This document shows positions 33,330 through 41,256 of a stretch of DNA of 64,000 nt, piece after piece; positions within the stretch are counted from its first letter, which is position 1; every line of letters begins with the position of its first letter. Made by a program: the position numbers and the translations under genes. The notes beneath the pieces are model-generated. The model had not been told where the DNA came from. It saw nothing but the letters and a program-made list of their open reading frames with translations, and did not search any database. Origin of the DNA: Mucilaginibacter yixingensis (lineage in GTDB: Bacteria; Bacteroidota; Bacteroidia; Sphingobacteriales; Sphingobacteriaceae); contig NZ_CP160205.1 in assembly GCF_041080815.1 (NCBI RefSeq), positions 1,178,001 to 1,242,000 of the forward strand. Direction: 5' to 3'.

Positions 33330-34544
33330 TTATTGTTTTACGAGGGCTATCAGGTTGGGACTGATCTCGTTTTTATTCCCCGTGATTTTATAGAAAGCCA
33401 TGATGTTGCTGCGGATGGCGTCATCAGGCAAGTTTCGGTTTGCTTTCTTCAAGCGTTCCATCCACTCGTGGTATGATTTATCGGCCAGCGCATATTCTTT
33501 AAAGGCAGAGCGGTTGCCTGTATCAAAGTTGATGTTTTGCAGCTTCAGGTTGTTATCGCCGGCCTTTTGCATTAGCGTAGCGTAGTTAATCAGGATGCTG
33601 TCCATACTTTTCAGGTACAGTTCTTCGCATTTTACGCCGGGATATCTAAACTGCAGTTTCTTAAACGGACCGATCTTCGGCATCGCCTCAATAAACATGG
33701 CCAGCGATTTAGCACCTATGCCCACATGGGTGTACTCTTTGCCATACTGCTTGTCAAAAGCCTTGCGTGGCATCTGGTAACAGAAAGTTTCGCGGGTAAT
33801 ATGTTCGCGGCTTTGGCGGATGCCCTCCTCGTCGCTGCGCCAGGCGGTGCGGGCCAGCTCCGGGAACAGACTGCGCACTCCCCAGCGGAAGGTATTAATG
33901 GCCGAATCAAATTTCGGGAAAACATCGTCTAACTGCTGTCCGTAAACCTTTTGAAATGCCCGGCTCAGTACTGGTGTGGCAATATTAAAACCGATGAAAT
34001 TGTGATAGGCTGTGCTGGCGTAATTGCCTTTTACGGTCTGGATCACATCATAAGCAAACTCCATGCAACTGTGCGAGCTATGGTCGTTATCATAAGTCAC
34101 CACATCGCCAAATTTCTTTTTTAGCTTGGGGTAGAGTATGGCTACAGATGGATTGGTTGCCAGGGCATGGCCATATTTATCGGCTACGTAATGGGAGAGG
34201 GCGCCAATGGCAAAGGCATATTCATTTACATCATGCGCCTCGTTTAGCAGGGCCATCACCATATCGCCGCTGCGTACATAATGCAATAAATTGGTAAAGT
34301 AAGGACTGCCACCGGGGATATAGCCCATATCTGCCACCAGCGAACCTCCATAAGCATAAGATTGTGCCACCTGCAGATCATTCTCTGTTGATTGCGGATA
34401 TTTTTTCAGTAAGAGTGGTTTGATATGGTCCTGCCAGCCGGCATCAATTATAGCCTCATGCGCCAGGATAGAGAAGGCGCGGACAGGAGAAACGAAGACC
34501 AGGCAAAGCAAAACGGAGAGTAGGCATTGCCTGTACTTTCCCAT
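33330..34544 (-). CDS. Zinc-dependent phospholipase C-like exported protein
   Basis: This 404-residue protein has a signal peptide (LLSVLLCLVFVSPVRAFS) followed at once by ILAHEAIIDAGW, in which the mature N-terminus and His resemble the first metal ligand of zinc PLC/S1-P1-type nucleases. Further likely ligands are in NEYAFAIGALSHYVADKYGH and the DNDHSSHSCMEFAYD segment. Such proteins hydrolyse phospholipids in the envelope or outside; the substrate is not proven. Confidence 0.8.
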   Translation of the reverse strand: MGKYRQCLLSVLLCLVFVSPVRAFSILAHEAIIDAGWQDHIKPLLLKKYPQSTENDLQVAQSYAYGGSLVADMGYIPGGSPYFTNLLHYVRSGDMVMALLNEAHDVNEYAFAIGALSHYVADKYGHALATNPSVAILYPKLKKKFGDVVTYDNDHSSHSCMEFAYDVIQTVKGNYASTAYHNFIGFNIATPVLSRAFQKVYGQQLDDVFPKFDSAINTFRWGVRSLFPELARTAWRSDEEGIRQSREHITRETFCYQMPRKAFDKQYGKEYTHVGIGAKSLAMFIEAMPKIGPFKKLQFRYPGVKCEELYLKSMDSILINYATLMQKAGDNNLKLQNINFDTGNRSAFKEYALADKSYHEWMERLKKANRNLPDDAIRSNIMAFYKITGNKNEISPNLIALVKQ

Positions 34545-34692
34545 GTTATCGCGTTGTGAGTTGTCTGTTTTTCACAACGCAAAATTGGGGAGAGGGTTTA
34601 AGTTTATGGGTAAGTGGTGGTTAAGGTTGTGTTAAGTTTTGTGAGATGATTTGAAAATTAACGCAATTACTTAATATTAGAAAAGTAACGGG

Positions 34693-35031
34693 TTAATTAA
34701 AGAGAGCCCTAATTAATTCCAGTAGAAAAGATTTGTCAATTGAGCTTTCTTCGCTTTTGTCGTAAAGGGTTAACATATTAATATCTATATCTCCATCAAT
34801 TTCCGTTACGAGATAGGTTATTATTCTATATCCTCCACTTTTGCCTTTGCCCTTACTTTTAATGGCTAACCTCACTTTACGGAGACCACCACCTAAATCG
34901 ACTCCTTGTTTCGGATCGCTAATTAATTCTTTTTCAAGTTCGGCCAAATCACCGGGCAGAGAAATGTGCTTTTTCTTTAACGCCTTGGCCTTTCTTACAA
35001 AAACAGGGGTATAGATTATTCTATTAGCCAT
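34693..35031 (-). CDS. RelE/ParE-superfamily toxin
   Basis: This 112-residue basic protein has the RelE-like fold order: IIYTPVFVRKAKALKKK at the N-terminus, LRKVRLAIKSKGKGKSGGYR in the middle and INMLTLYDKSE in the last strand. It is preceded by a 63-residue partner, and the start codon shares one base with the partner stop. Type II toxins of this family cleave mRNA on the ribosome or poison gyrase; which applies here is not visible. The ATG at 35031 is used in preference to the TTG one codon earlier. Confidence 0.82.
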   Translation of the reverse strand: MANRIIYTPVFVRKAKALKKKHISLPGDLAELEKELISDPKQGVDLGGGLRKVRLAIKSKGKGKSGGYRIITYLVTEIDGDIDINMLTLYDKSEESSIDKSFLLELIRALFN

Positions 35032-35222
35032 CAAATATCTTTAAGTGTCAATGGCTTTATATCTCCGTCTTTGATTTGTTTGGCTTCTTTTAAAGCTTCG
35101 GCTATTTCGTACGTTAATGAGCTTTCATCTGGTGTCTTAATAACCTTCGCTTTGAATTTCTTCAGAATTGCCAACACCATTTCTGCATCATTATCATTAA
35201 TCTGTACAGTGAAAGTTGTCAT
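35031..35222 (-). CDS. Antitoxin of the RelE-type pair
   Basis: This 63-residue protein begins MTTFTVQINDNDAEMVLAI, a beta strand then helix, and ends in a charged C-terminus (KQIKDGDIKPLTLKDI) that would wrap the toxin. This small-antitoxin type lacks an obvious DNA-binding ribbon apart from the first strand. It is the first gene of the pair and overlaps the toxin by 1 nt, giving coupled translation. Confidence 0.75.
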   Translation of the reverse strand: MTTFTVQINDNDAEMVLAILKKFKAKVIKTPDESSLTYEIAEALKEAKQIKDGDIKPLTLKDI

Positions 35223-35242
35223 ATCACAAATTTATATTAATA

Positions 35243-35728
35243 TCACCCATTCAACAAGCTGCCAAACAGTTGCTGGTGCCAGCTATCTTTAAACGGCACT
35301 TCCCATTTGGTGTGCAGGTCTGCCAGGGTTTGGATGGTGTTATTGAATACGGTGGTTTGGGCGTTGATGTTCTGCTGTTTGATCAGTTCTTCAAACTGCG
35401 CGCGTGAGGCAGAAAGTATTTCTTCGCCGGCGCGATAGGCCAGGTTAAAGCGATCGAACAGGTTGATGTTAAATTCCTGCTCAATATCTTTCATAACGCG
35501 TACCGATTTATCGATAGAACAACCGCTGGCGCCGGCCTGGCTTTCGTCTACAATCAGTATCAGGAAACGGTTATAGCGCACTTCTGCCATGGCTTTCAGG
35601 GCATTGTTGTGGGCGGTCCAATTAGTGGTAAACGCATCTAACTGGGTTTGAATGCGGCGGGTTTCGCCTTCACTTAGCTGTCTGTCTGCCTGGTAGATCC
35701 ACACTCTAGAATTTTCAGAAAATTGCAT
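35243..35728 (-). CDS. Conserved hypothetical protein (often annotated 'ABC transporter ATPase')
   Basis: This 161-residue soluble protein begins MQFSENSRVWIYQADRQLSE. There is no Walker motif, so the ATPase label used for Bacteroidota relatives is not supported. The segment FLILIVDESQAGASGCSIDKSV is the conserved core of this family. Function unknown. The start at 35728 was chosen as the family N-terminus; the upstream codons overlap the divergent gene. Confidence 0.75.
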   Translation of the reverse strand: MQFSENSRVWIYQADRQLSEGETRRIQTQLDAFTTNWTAHNNALKAMAEVRYNRFLILIVDESQAGASGCSIDKSVRVMKDIEQEFNINLFDRFNLAYRAGEEILSASRAQFEELIKQQNINAQTTVFNNTIQTLADLHTKWEVPFKDSWHQQLFGSLLNG

Positions 35729-35776
35729 ATCGCAAAAATAGATCAAATAATTATCTTCGTAAAGCGTTGTGATGTT

Positions 35777-36259
35777 ATGAGAAGGCCGTTTTTGTCAAAC
35801 CTCTGTAAACCATTTGTTTTACTGACCATTGTTGCCGCCCTATTGTGTGGTTTTAAGGCTGCGCCCGATGTTGCCGAACTGCTGGGCTGGAGCAATCATT
35901 GCCTTAACCGTTATTACGATCAATCGGCAGAGAGCAAACTTAAAAAACTCGAACTGACGCTTACCGATGATTATTTTTTCCGCCTGCGCAAAACCTATCA
36001 GACTGGCAAGCAGGAGTATTTCTCTATGAAAATGCACAGCTTTGATGACCTGGATTATTCAGGTTCACCCACAGCGGGCACACTCATCATCAAAACTAAG
36101 GCTGATGATATTATTGTACAGACGTATAATGATCGCCTGGGGAACGTCGATTCTATGGCTACCCAGCTTAACATTCCTGTAAAAGATATGGATGTAGAAG
36201 AGGTAGATAGTCTGCGCAGTGCGTTGATTAGCTTAAAGCAAGCTGCAGAAGCGCGATAA
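35777..36259 (+). CDS. Hypothetical exported protein
   Basis: This 160-residue protein has a basic N-terminus and one hydrophobic segment (PFVLLTIVAALLCGFKAAP) that is either a signal peptide or an anchor. The mature domain has NRYYDQSAESKLKKLELTL and a conserved-looking YFFRLRKTYQTGKQEYFSMK region. No family is recognised. It is convergent with the Fe-S gene 5 bp away. Confidence 0.7.
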   Translation: MRRPFLSNLCKPFVLLTIVAALLCGFKAAPDVAELLGWSNHCLNRYYDQSAESKLKKLELTLTDDYFFRLRKTYQTGKQEYFSMKMHSFDDLDYSGSPTAGTLIIKTKADDIIVQTYNDRLGNVDSMATQLNIPVKDMDVEEVDSLRSALISLKQAAEAR

Positions 36260-36264
36260 ACAAA

Positions 36265-37053
36265 TTATAACCCGTTTGCCCGGGCCACAATCTCGGCCAC
36301 ATCCAGCACTTTTATTTCCTGCTCTTTGTCTGAGTGTTTAACGGCGTCGCTGAGCATGGTCATGCAGAAGGGACAGGCCGCGGCTACCACCTGGGCTTTG
36401 CTTTCCAGTATATCGTCCATACGTTCCATGTTTATGTCTCTTTTGCCGGCTTCTGGTTCTTTGAACATTTGCCCGCCTCCGGCACCGCAGCACAGGCCGT
36501 TACTGCGGCAGCGTTTTAGTTCTACCAGGTCGGCATCCAACGTTTCCAGTGCTTTGCGTGGTGCCTCGTAAACGTTGTTTCCGCGGCCGAGATAGCAAGG
36601 GTCATGGTAGGTAATGCGCCGACCTTTAAAGCTTTCGCCGCCCTCTGCTTTCAGTTTGCCTTCGTCTATCAACTGCTGGATTAATTGTGTGTGATGAATC
36701 ACCTCGTAGTTGCCGCCAAGACCGGGATATTCGTTTTTAATGGTATTGAAGCAATGCGGACAAGCGGTCACAATCTTTTTAATGCCATAGCCATCCAGTA
36801 CCTGAATATTCATCATGGCCTGCATCTGAAATAAAAACTCGTTACCCGCGCGCTTGGCCGGGTCGCCGGTGCAACTTTCTTCGGTGCCCAGTACTGCGTA
36901 GCTAATGCCGGTATGATGCAAAATTTTGCAGATATCGCGGGTAATACGTTGTGCCCGTTCGTCAAAACTACCGGCGCAACCTACCCAGAACAGTATTTCC
37001 GGCATTTTACCTTCGGCAGCCATTTGGGCCATGGTTATTGGTTCATTGATCAT
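36265..37053 (-). CDS. (Fe-S)-binding protein, heterodisulfide reductase B-like (CCG domains)
   Basis: This 262-residue cytoplasmic protein has two cysteine-rich CCG domains. Ligand-like motifs are FWVGCAGSFDERA, VTACPHCFNT, YHDPCYLG, NGLCCGAGGGQMF and AACPFCMTM. It is related to HdrB/GlpC/LldE redox subunits. With the preceding membrane Fe-S protein it probably forms an electron-transfer complex with the quinone pool; the partner substrate is not known. The start at 37053 matches family N-termini of the xxPTMAxM type. Confidence 0.85.
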   Translation of the reverse strand: MINEPITMAQMAAEGKMPEILFWVGCAGSFDERAQRITRDICKILHHTGISYAVLGTEESCTGDPAKRAGNEFLFQMQAMMNIQVLDGYGIKKIVTACPHCFNTIKNEYPGLGGNYEVIHHTQLIQQLIDEGKLKAEGGESFKGRRITYHDPCYLGRGNNVYEAPRKALETLDADLVELKRCRSNGLCCGAGGGQMFKEPEAGKRDINMERMDDILESKAQVVAAACPFCMTMLSDAVKHSDKEQEIKVLDVAEIVARANGL

Positions 37054-37120
37054 AGTTCATGGTTCATGACTTTTGTTTTTGGTTGATAATTTATAGGCCA
37101 TGAACTATGAACCATCAACT
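37050..37120. repeat. Short inverted and direct repeats between the two Fe-S genes
   Basis: CATAGTTCATGGTTCATGAC at 37051-37070 is answered by GGCCATGAACTATGAACCAT at about 37098-37117, forming an inverted repeat of about 15-17 bp in the 80-bp intercistronic gap. It may be an RNA hairpin that separates the two messages. Confidence 0.5.
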
Positions 37121-37133
37121 ATTAACTCAGAAG

Positions 37134-38423
37134 CTACGCGCCGTTAGCCCAATTCAACCTGTCGGCCTGGCTATACTTCCATGGCGCGCCGTTGTTTTCT
37201 ACGTTGCCAAACATGTTATTCAGGCTGGCCGGTGCTTGCGATTCTTCCATCACCACGTAACGGCGCATCTCGGTAATAATTTCTAGTGGATTGATGTTTA
37301 CCGGACAGGCGTCTACACACGCGTTGCAGGTGGTACAGGCCCATAGCTCTTCGCGGGTGATGTAGTTATCCAACAGGGTTTTATCGTCGGTATGGTCCTT
37401 GCCGCGCTTGTCTATATTAAGGCCCACTTCGGTGATCCGGTCGCGGGTATCCATCATGATCTTGCGGGGCGACAGCAACTTACCTGTCTGATTGGCCGGA
37501 CAAACCGATGTGCATCTGCCGCATTCGGTGCAGGTATAGGCCTCCATCAGATTTTTCCAGGTCAGGTCGGTTACATCCTTGGCGCCAAAGCGGGCTACCT
37601 CCGCAGGCTCGGGCTTGAAGGATGGATCGAGCATGGCTTTTACCTCGTTTGTAACCGATGCCATATTGCTGAATTGTCCCTTAGGGTTCAGGTTGGAATA
37701 ATAGGTATTCGGAAATGCCAGCAAAATATGAAAATGTTTAGAGTAGGGGAGGTAGTTTAAAAATGCCAGGATCCCCACAATATGGAACCACCAGCAGCCG
37801 CGCTCCAAAAGTTCAAGTGCGTTTTCATTGCCGGGAAGAATTGATGATAATGCACCACTTATTGCAAATCCGCCGGTGCCGTCTGTATGGAAAGACTGTA
37901 ATCTGTGCTCGGCCGCGTTCATGGTTAAGAAAGCGCACATTAATAATATCTCGGCAATTAAGATGTAATTGGCATCAGATTTTGGCCAGTTTTTCATCTC
38001 CACGCCATTAAAGCGCTTTAGGTGCAAAATGTTGCGTCGCGCCAAAAATGCTACGCAAGCTACCAGAACCAGCACTGCCAAAAACTCAAATGCATCAATT
38101 AGATAGACATAATAACTACCCAGTGGGCGCGAGAACACCCGGTGCGAGCCAAAAACACCATCAATCAAAATCTCCAACACTTCAATGTTGATGATGACGA
38201 AGCCAACGTAAATAAACAAGTGCAATATGGCTGCCACCGGCCGTTTGCCCATTTTACTTTGACCCAATGCCACTTTAGCCATGGTTTTCCAACGCAGGGC
38301 CGGGTTATCTGATCGATCCACGGGGCGGCCCATCCGGATGTTACGACGGATCTTACCTACATTTTTGCTGAACAGCCAAATGGCCGCCGCCAGTATCAGT
38401 ATAAAAATTACTTGCTCGATCAT
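37134..38423 (-). CDS. Membrane-bound 4Fe-4S heterodisulfide reductase-like protein
   Basis: This 429-residue protein has an N-terminal membrane part of about five or six helices (residues ~1-260), resembling NarI/HdrE-type haem-binding segments. A C-terminal ferredoxin domain carries two 4Fe-4S motifs: CTECGRCTSVCP and CTTCNACVDACP. It would take or give electrons at the quinone pool and pass them to the CCG-domain protein encoded 80 bp downstream. This two-gene arrangement is typical for Bacteroidota. Confidence 0.88.
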   Translation of the reverse strand: MIEQVIFILILAAAIWLFSKNVGKIRRNIRMGRPVDRSDNPALRWKTMAKVALGQSKMGKRPVAAILHLFIYVGFVIINIEVLEILIDGVFGSHRVFSRPLGSYYVYLIDAFEFLAVLVLVACVAFLARRNILHLKRFNGVEMKNWPKSDANYILIAEILLMCAFLTMNAAEHRLQSFHTDGTGGFAISGALSSILPGNENALELLERGCWWFHIVGILAFLNYLPYSKHFHILLAFPNTYYSNLNPKGQFSNMASVTNEVKAMLDPSFKPEPAEVARFGAKDVTDLTWKNLMEAYTCTECGRCTSVCPANQTGKLLSPRKIMMDTRDRITEVGLNIDKRGKDHTDDKTLLDNYITREELWACTTCNACVDACPVNINPLEIITEMRRYVVMEESQAPASLNNMFGNVENNGAPWKYSQADRLNWANGA

Positions 38424-38543
38424 TTGTTATGCATGCATAGTATTTGTAACGAATGTATAAAATACTTTTTAAAATTAAAGTTTAAAAGAATTCTAAATTA
38501 ACGATGCTAGCAGCATTTATTTGTTTAAGAAAGTAAGATACGT

Positions 38544-39797
38544 TTAATAGGTGAACCGATAACGTTTAAGGTTGGGCCGATGCTCTTTAAGCCGCGATTG
38601 CTCATACTGCATCAGTACCCGGGCCAGGTTTTTTAAAAATGGCAGACATACGGTGGTGTACTCGTATTTGTTATCGTTATAAATGCCGTCTTCATTTGAT
38701 TGTACTACTGCCGAGAGCAGGAACTCGGCGCCGGTTTTAAAGTTGACGATGTATGCGTTATCAATATCATAACCATAAGAATCGCCTACTTTATTAAAAA
38801 TGCGGACGTTGGGATCGATACTGGCGGTGCTGTCTCCGCCATAGTATAAGAACTTGCAGTAAGCCGGGAAATAATCGGGGCGATGGTAAGCCGGGTGATC
38901 GCTCTCGGTAGGATACATGCTCATGTACCGGTAAATAAATTGTTATTGGGCGTTGGTAAGATTAAAGCGCTGTTCTTTTGGAAAGACCTCAGGGAAGAGC
39001 AAATGTTTCAGTACCGTTTGCTGATCAGCCAGGGGATAGTTGTTCTTGTCAGAAAAATCAAATGGGGCCATTACCAACTGATCGTTTTTATCAATATAGC
39101 CTTTGCCTTGCTGCAGGTTTTCGGTGGCATACATGGGGTAATCGTGGCTGTCGGTTAGCGCCGGTTTGGTGTACACCAGTTTATCGCCATTATAAAAACG
39201 GATCTGGTTGGTGTGCCGGGCGCTCCCGCCGCCATCGCCAACGGCCAGGCGGCTTACTATGCGGGTTTGTATCAGTCCGTACTTCTTTAGCTTTAGGTTA
39301 ATTTCCTCGCGCCCCACAAACTCATACAGGCGGTTATAAGCATCGTTATCGCTCACCAGTAGTATCTTCTTTATGTAGTTTTCTAAGCTGGGTAATCCGT
39401 TGGTAGATGAGGTATCGCGCGTTACCCAGGTTTGGCCCGCATAGCAGCTGTCTGTTAACATGGCCGATTGCAAGGTGAGTCCTTTTATCTTCAGCTCGTT
39501 CACTTTTTCCATCGCAAAAATCAGCGTCGGCAATTTCACGGTGCTGGCCGGGTAAAAATAATGGCGTGGGTTAAGGTGATAACTAAATGAAGTGAAATGT
39601 GGATTGTTGTGCGAGTCTCGGTCAATCTGTGTATATAGTATCTGCACCTCGTTTTGTGTAGCTTGCTTTAAGATATTGCCAAACAGATCTGGGCGACTTT
39701 GCAGCAGTGTTTTCAGAAATACGGTGTCGGGTTGCTGTGCGGTAGCGCATAAACATAAACTGCTGATAAAGACAAGCAATAGCAATTTTTTCATCAT
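38544..39797 (-). pseudogene. Serine hydrolase (class A beta-lactamase-like) split by one in-frame stop
   Basis: Two frames (39797-38943 and 38924-38544) lie in the same phase, separated by a single TAA at 38945-38943; reading through gives ...NLTNAQ-stop-QFIYRYMSMYPTES... without a frameshift. The product would be ~417 residues with a signal peptide (LLLLVFISSLCLCATAQ). The catalytic motifs are STVK (in YPASTVKLPTL) and SDN (in LLVSDNDAYNR) before the stop and KTG (in NFKTGAEFLLSAV) after it. The first 284 residues alone would lack the KTG strand and be inactive. This is a recent nonsense mutation, a sequencing error, or an unusual readthrough. The intact form would act on beta-lactams or peptidoglycan-like esters or amides. 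Confidence 0.82.
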
Positions 39798-39969
39798 TGG
39801 GTAAGGCAATAAATGTATAATATAATAAATGAAAAAAAGGTTTAAGCTATTAAGACGAAAAGCTTAAATATGCTGGACAATTTTGTATAGTGAAAAGAGA
39901 AGATTTCAGAGTATTTCAATTTGGTGTAGAATAACTTTGCTACTTATCAATTTAATACCCCTAAAAAAT

Positions 39970-41028
39970 ATGAAACTGTGGATTTTAAGTTTGCTTAGTC
40001 TCTTTTCTTTGGCCTCAATTTCTGTTTCGGCACAGAAAAAACACCAAGACAACCAATTTATTTTAAATGGTACCATAAACGGCCAAATAGATGGCTCGGT
40101 ATATGTAAGATACCGGGACCTGCATGAGAAATTTGTTGTAGATAGCTGCAAGTTGCAGAACGGCCATTTTAGTATTCAAGGTTCTATTAAAGAACCCACC
40201 ATCACATTTATCTCCACACTTAAAAAAGCCATCCCTGATGATGATGATATGGAAGCCGATGGCAAGAACTCCACACTGTTCTTTTTAGAACCGGGCACAG
40301 TAACCGCCCAGCTCAATCCATCTGATTTTAAAAACGGACAGTTTAGCGGCTCTGCCTCACAAGTGCAGTTTGCTGAGCTTAATGGTAAACTGATGAAAGC
40401 AGGTAACGCGGCAGAGAAAGCCGATATTACCCGCCGTTTTTATAACCAGTACTCAAGCTCGTACGTTACCGCTTATTTGGTGAGTGATTCGCACTATAAG
40501 CTCGATAGCCTTAACGCATGTTATAAGCGCCTTCCGCCAGCTGTCCGGAAGTCATCCTACGGTGAAGATATTCAGGAAAAAATAGAAAAGAAGGAAAAGG
40601 TAGCTGTTGGTCGCCGCGCGCCCGATTTTAAACAGAAGGCGGCAGACGGCACAGAGGTTTCGCTGGCCAACTTTAAAGGGAAATACCTGCTGCTGATTTT
40701 CTGGAGCTCGTCTGATATGTCAAGCCGGGCCCAAAGTATGGAGCTGGCGAATGTTTATAATCGTTTTAAAGACAAAAATTTTACTATTCTGGGGGCATCG
40801 ATAGATGGTGAAAAAACCAGAAAGGTATGGCAAAAGGCAGTACAGCAAGACAATTTACCGTGGATGCAGTTGGCACCGCTGAAAAACAACCATAACCCAG
40901 CTGCTATACAATATGATGTTGAGGTACTGCCGGCAAGCTTCTTGATCGACCCGAAAGGGAAGATTATTGCTGCTGATTTGAGCGCTAAGGATTTAGATAA
41001 AAGTTTGGAAGCAATGCTGAATCGCTAA
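39970..41028 (+). CDS. Exported TlpA/thioredoxin-fold protein with DUF4369-like N-domain, no CxxC
   Basis: This 352-residue protein has a signal peptide (LSLLSLFSLASISVSAQ). The N-terminal ~120 residues (FILNGTINGQIDGSVYVRY...) are a DUF4369-like beta domain, and the last ~140 residues are a thioredoxin-like fold (VGRRAPDFKQKAADGTEVSL, then LPASFLIDPKGKIIA). The active-site stretch reads FWSSSDMSSRAQ where family members have W-C-x-x-C, so both redox cysteines are replaced (Asp and Ser). It probably has no disulfide activity and may be a binding protein. The ATG at 39970 gives the signal peptide. Confidence 0.82.
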   Translation: MKLWILSLLSLFSLASISVSAQKKHQDNQFILNGTINGQIDGSVYVRYRDLHEKFVVDSCKLQNGHFSIQGSIKEPTITFISTLKKAIPDDDDMEADGKNSTLFFLEPGTVTAQLNPSDFKNGQFSGSASQVQFAELNGKLMKAGNAAEKADITRRFYNQYSSSYVTAYLVSDSHYKLDSLNACYKRLPPAVRKSSYGEDIQEKIEKKEKVAVGRRAPDFKQKAADGTEVSLANFKGKYLLLIFWSSSDMSSRAQSMELANVYNRFKDKNFTILGASIDGEKTRKVWQKAVQQDNLPWMQLAPLKNNHNPAAIQYDVEVLPASFLIDPKGKIIAADLSAKDLDKSLEAMLNR

Positions 41029-41058
41029 TGGCCACGTGCTGATGCATTGACTATTTTG

Positions 41059-41090
41059 AAAACACGCTATATAAATAGTGTGTTTTTTTA
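41059..41090 (+). terminator. Terminator after the thioredoxin-like gene
   Basis: AACACGCTAT and ATAGTGTGTT arms (one G-T pair) enclose four nt and end in seven T, about 30 nt past the stop codon. Confidence 0.8.
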
Positions 41091-41256
41091 TATGCGGACT
41101 AATTTTAGGTGCCGAAAACCAGACTTCACGGTTGCGTAAAAATATTTAGGTATTCCTTACGTATACTATTTGAAATCGGTACCTTTAGTTAACTCCTTTC
41201 TGTACAGGAAAGTTGTTACCTTGTTTAGTACGAACGTCTGCTGTTACCCTATACCT

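Noticed and set aside
34693..35222. Phage-defence island
   Set aside because: The toxin-antitoxin pair stands alone among housekeeping and hypothetical genes; no other defence genes are nearby.
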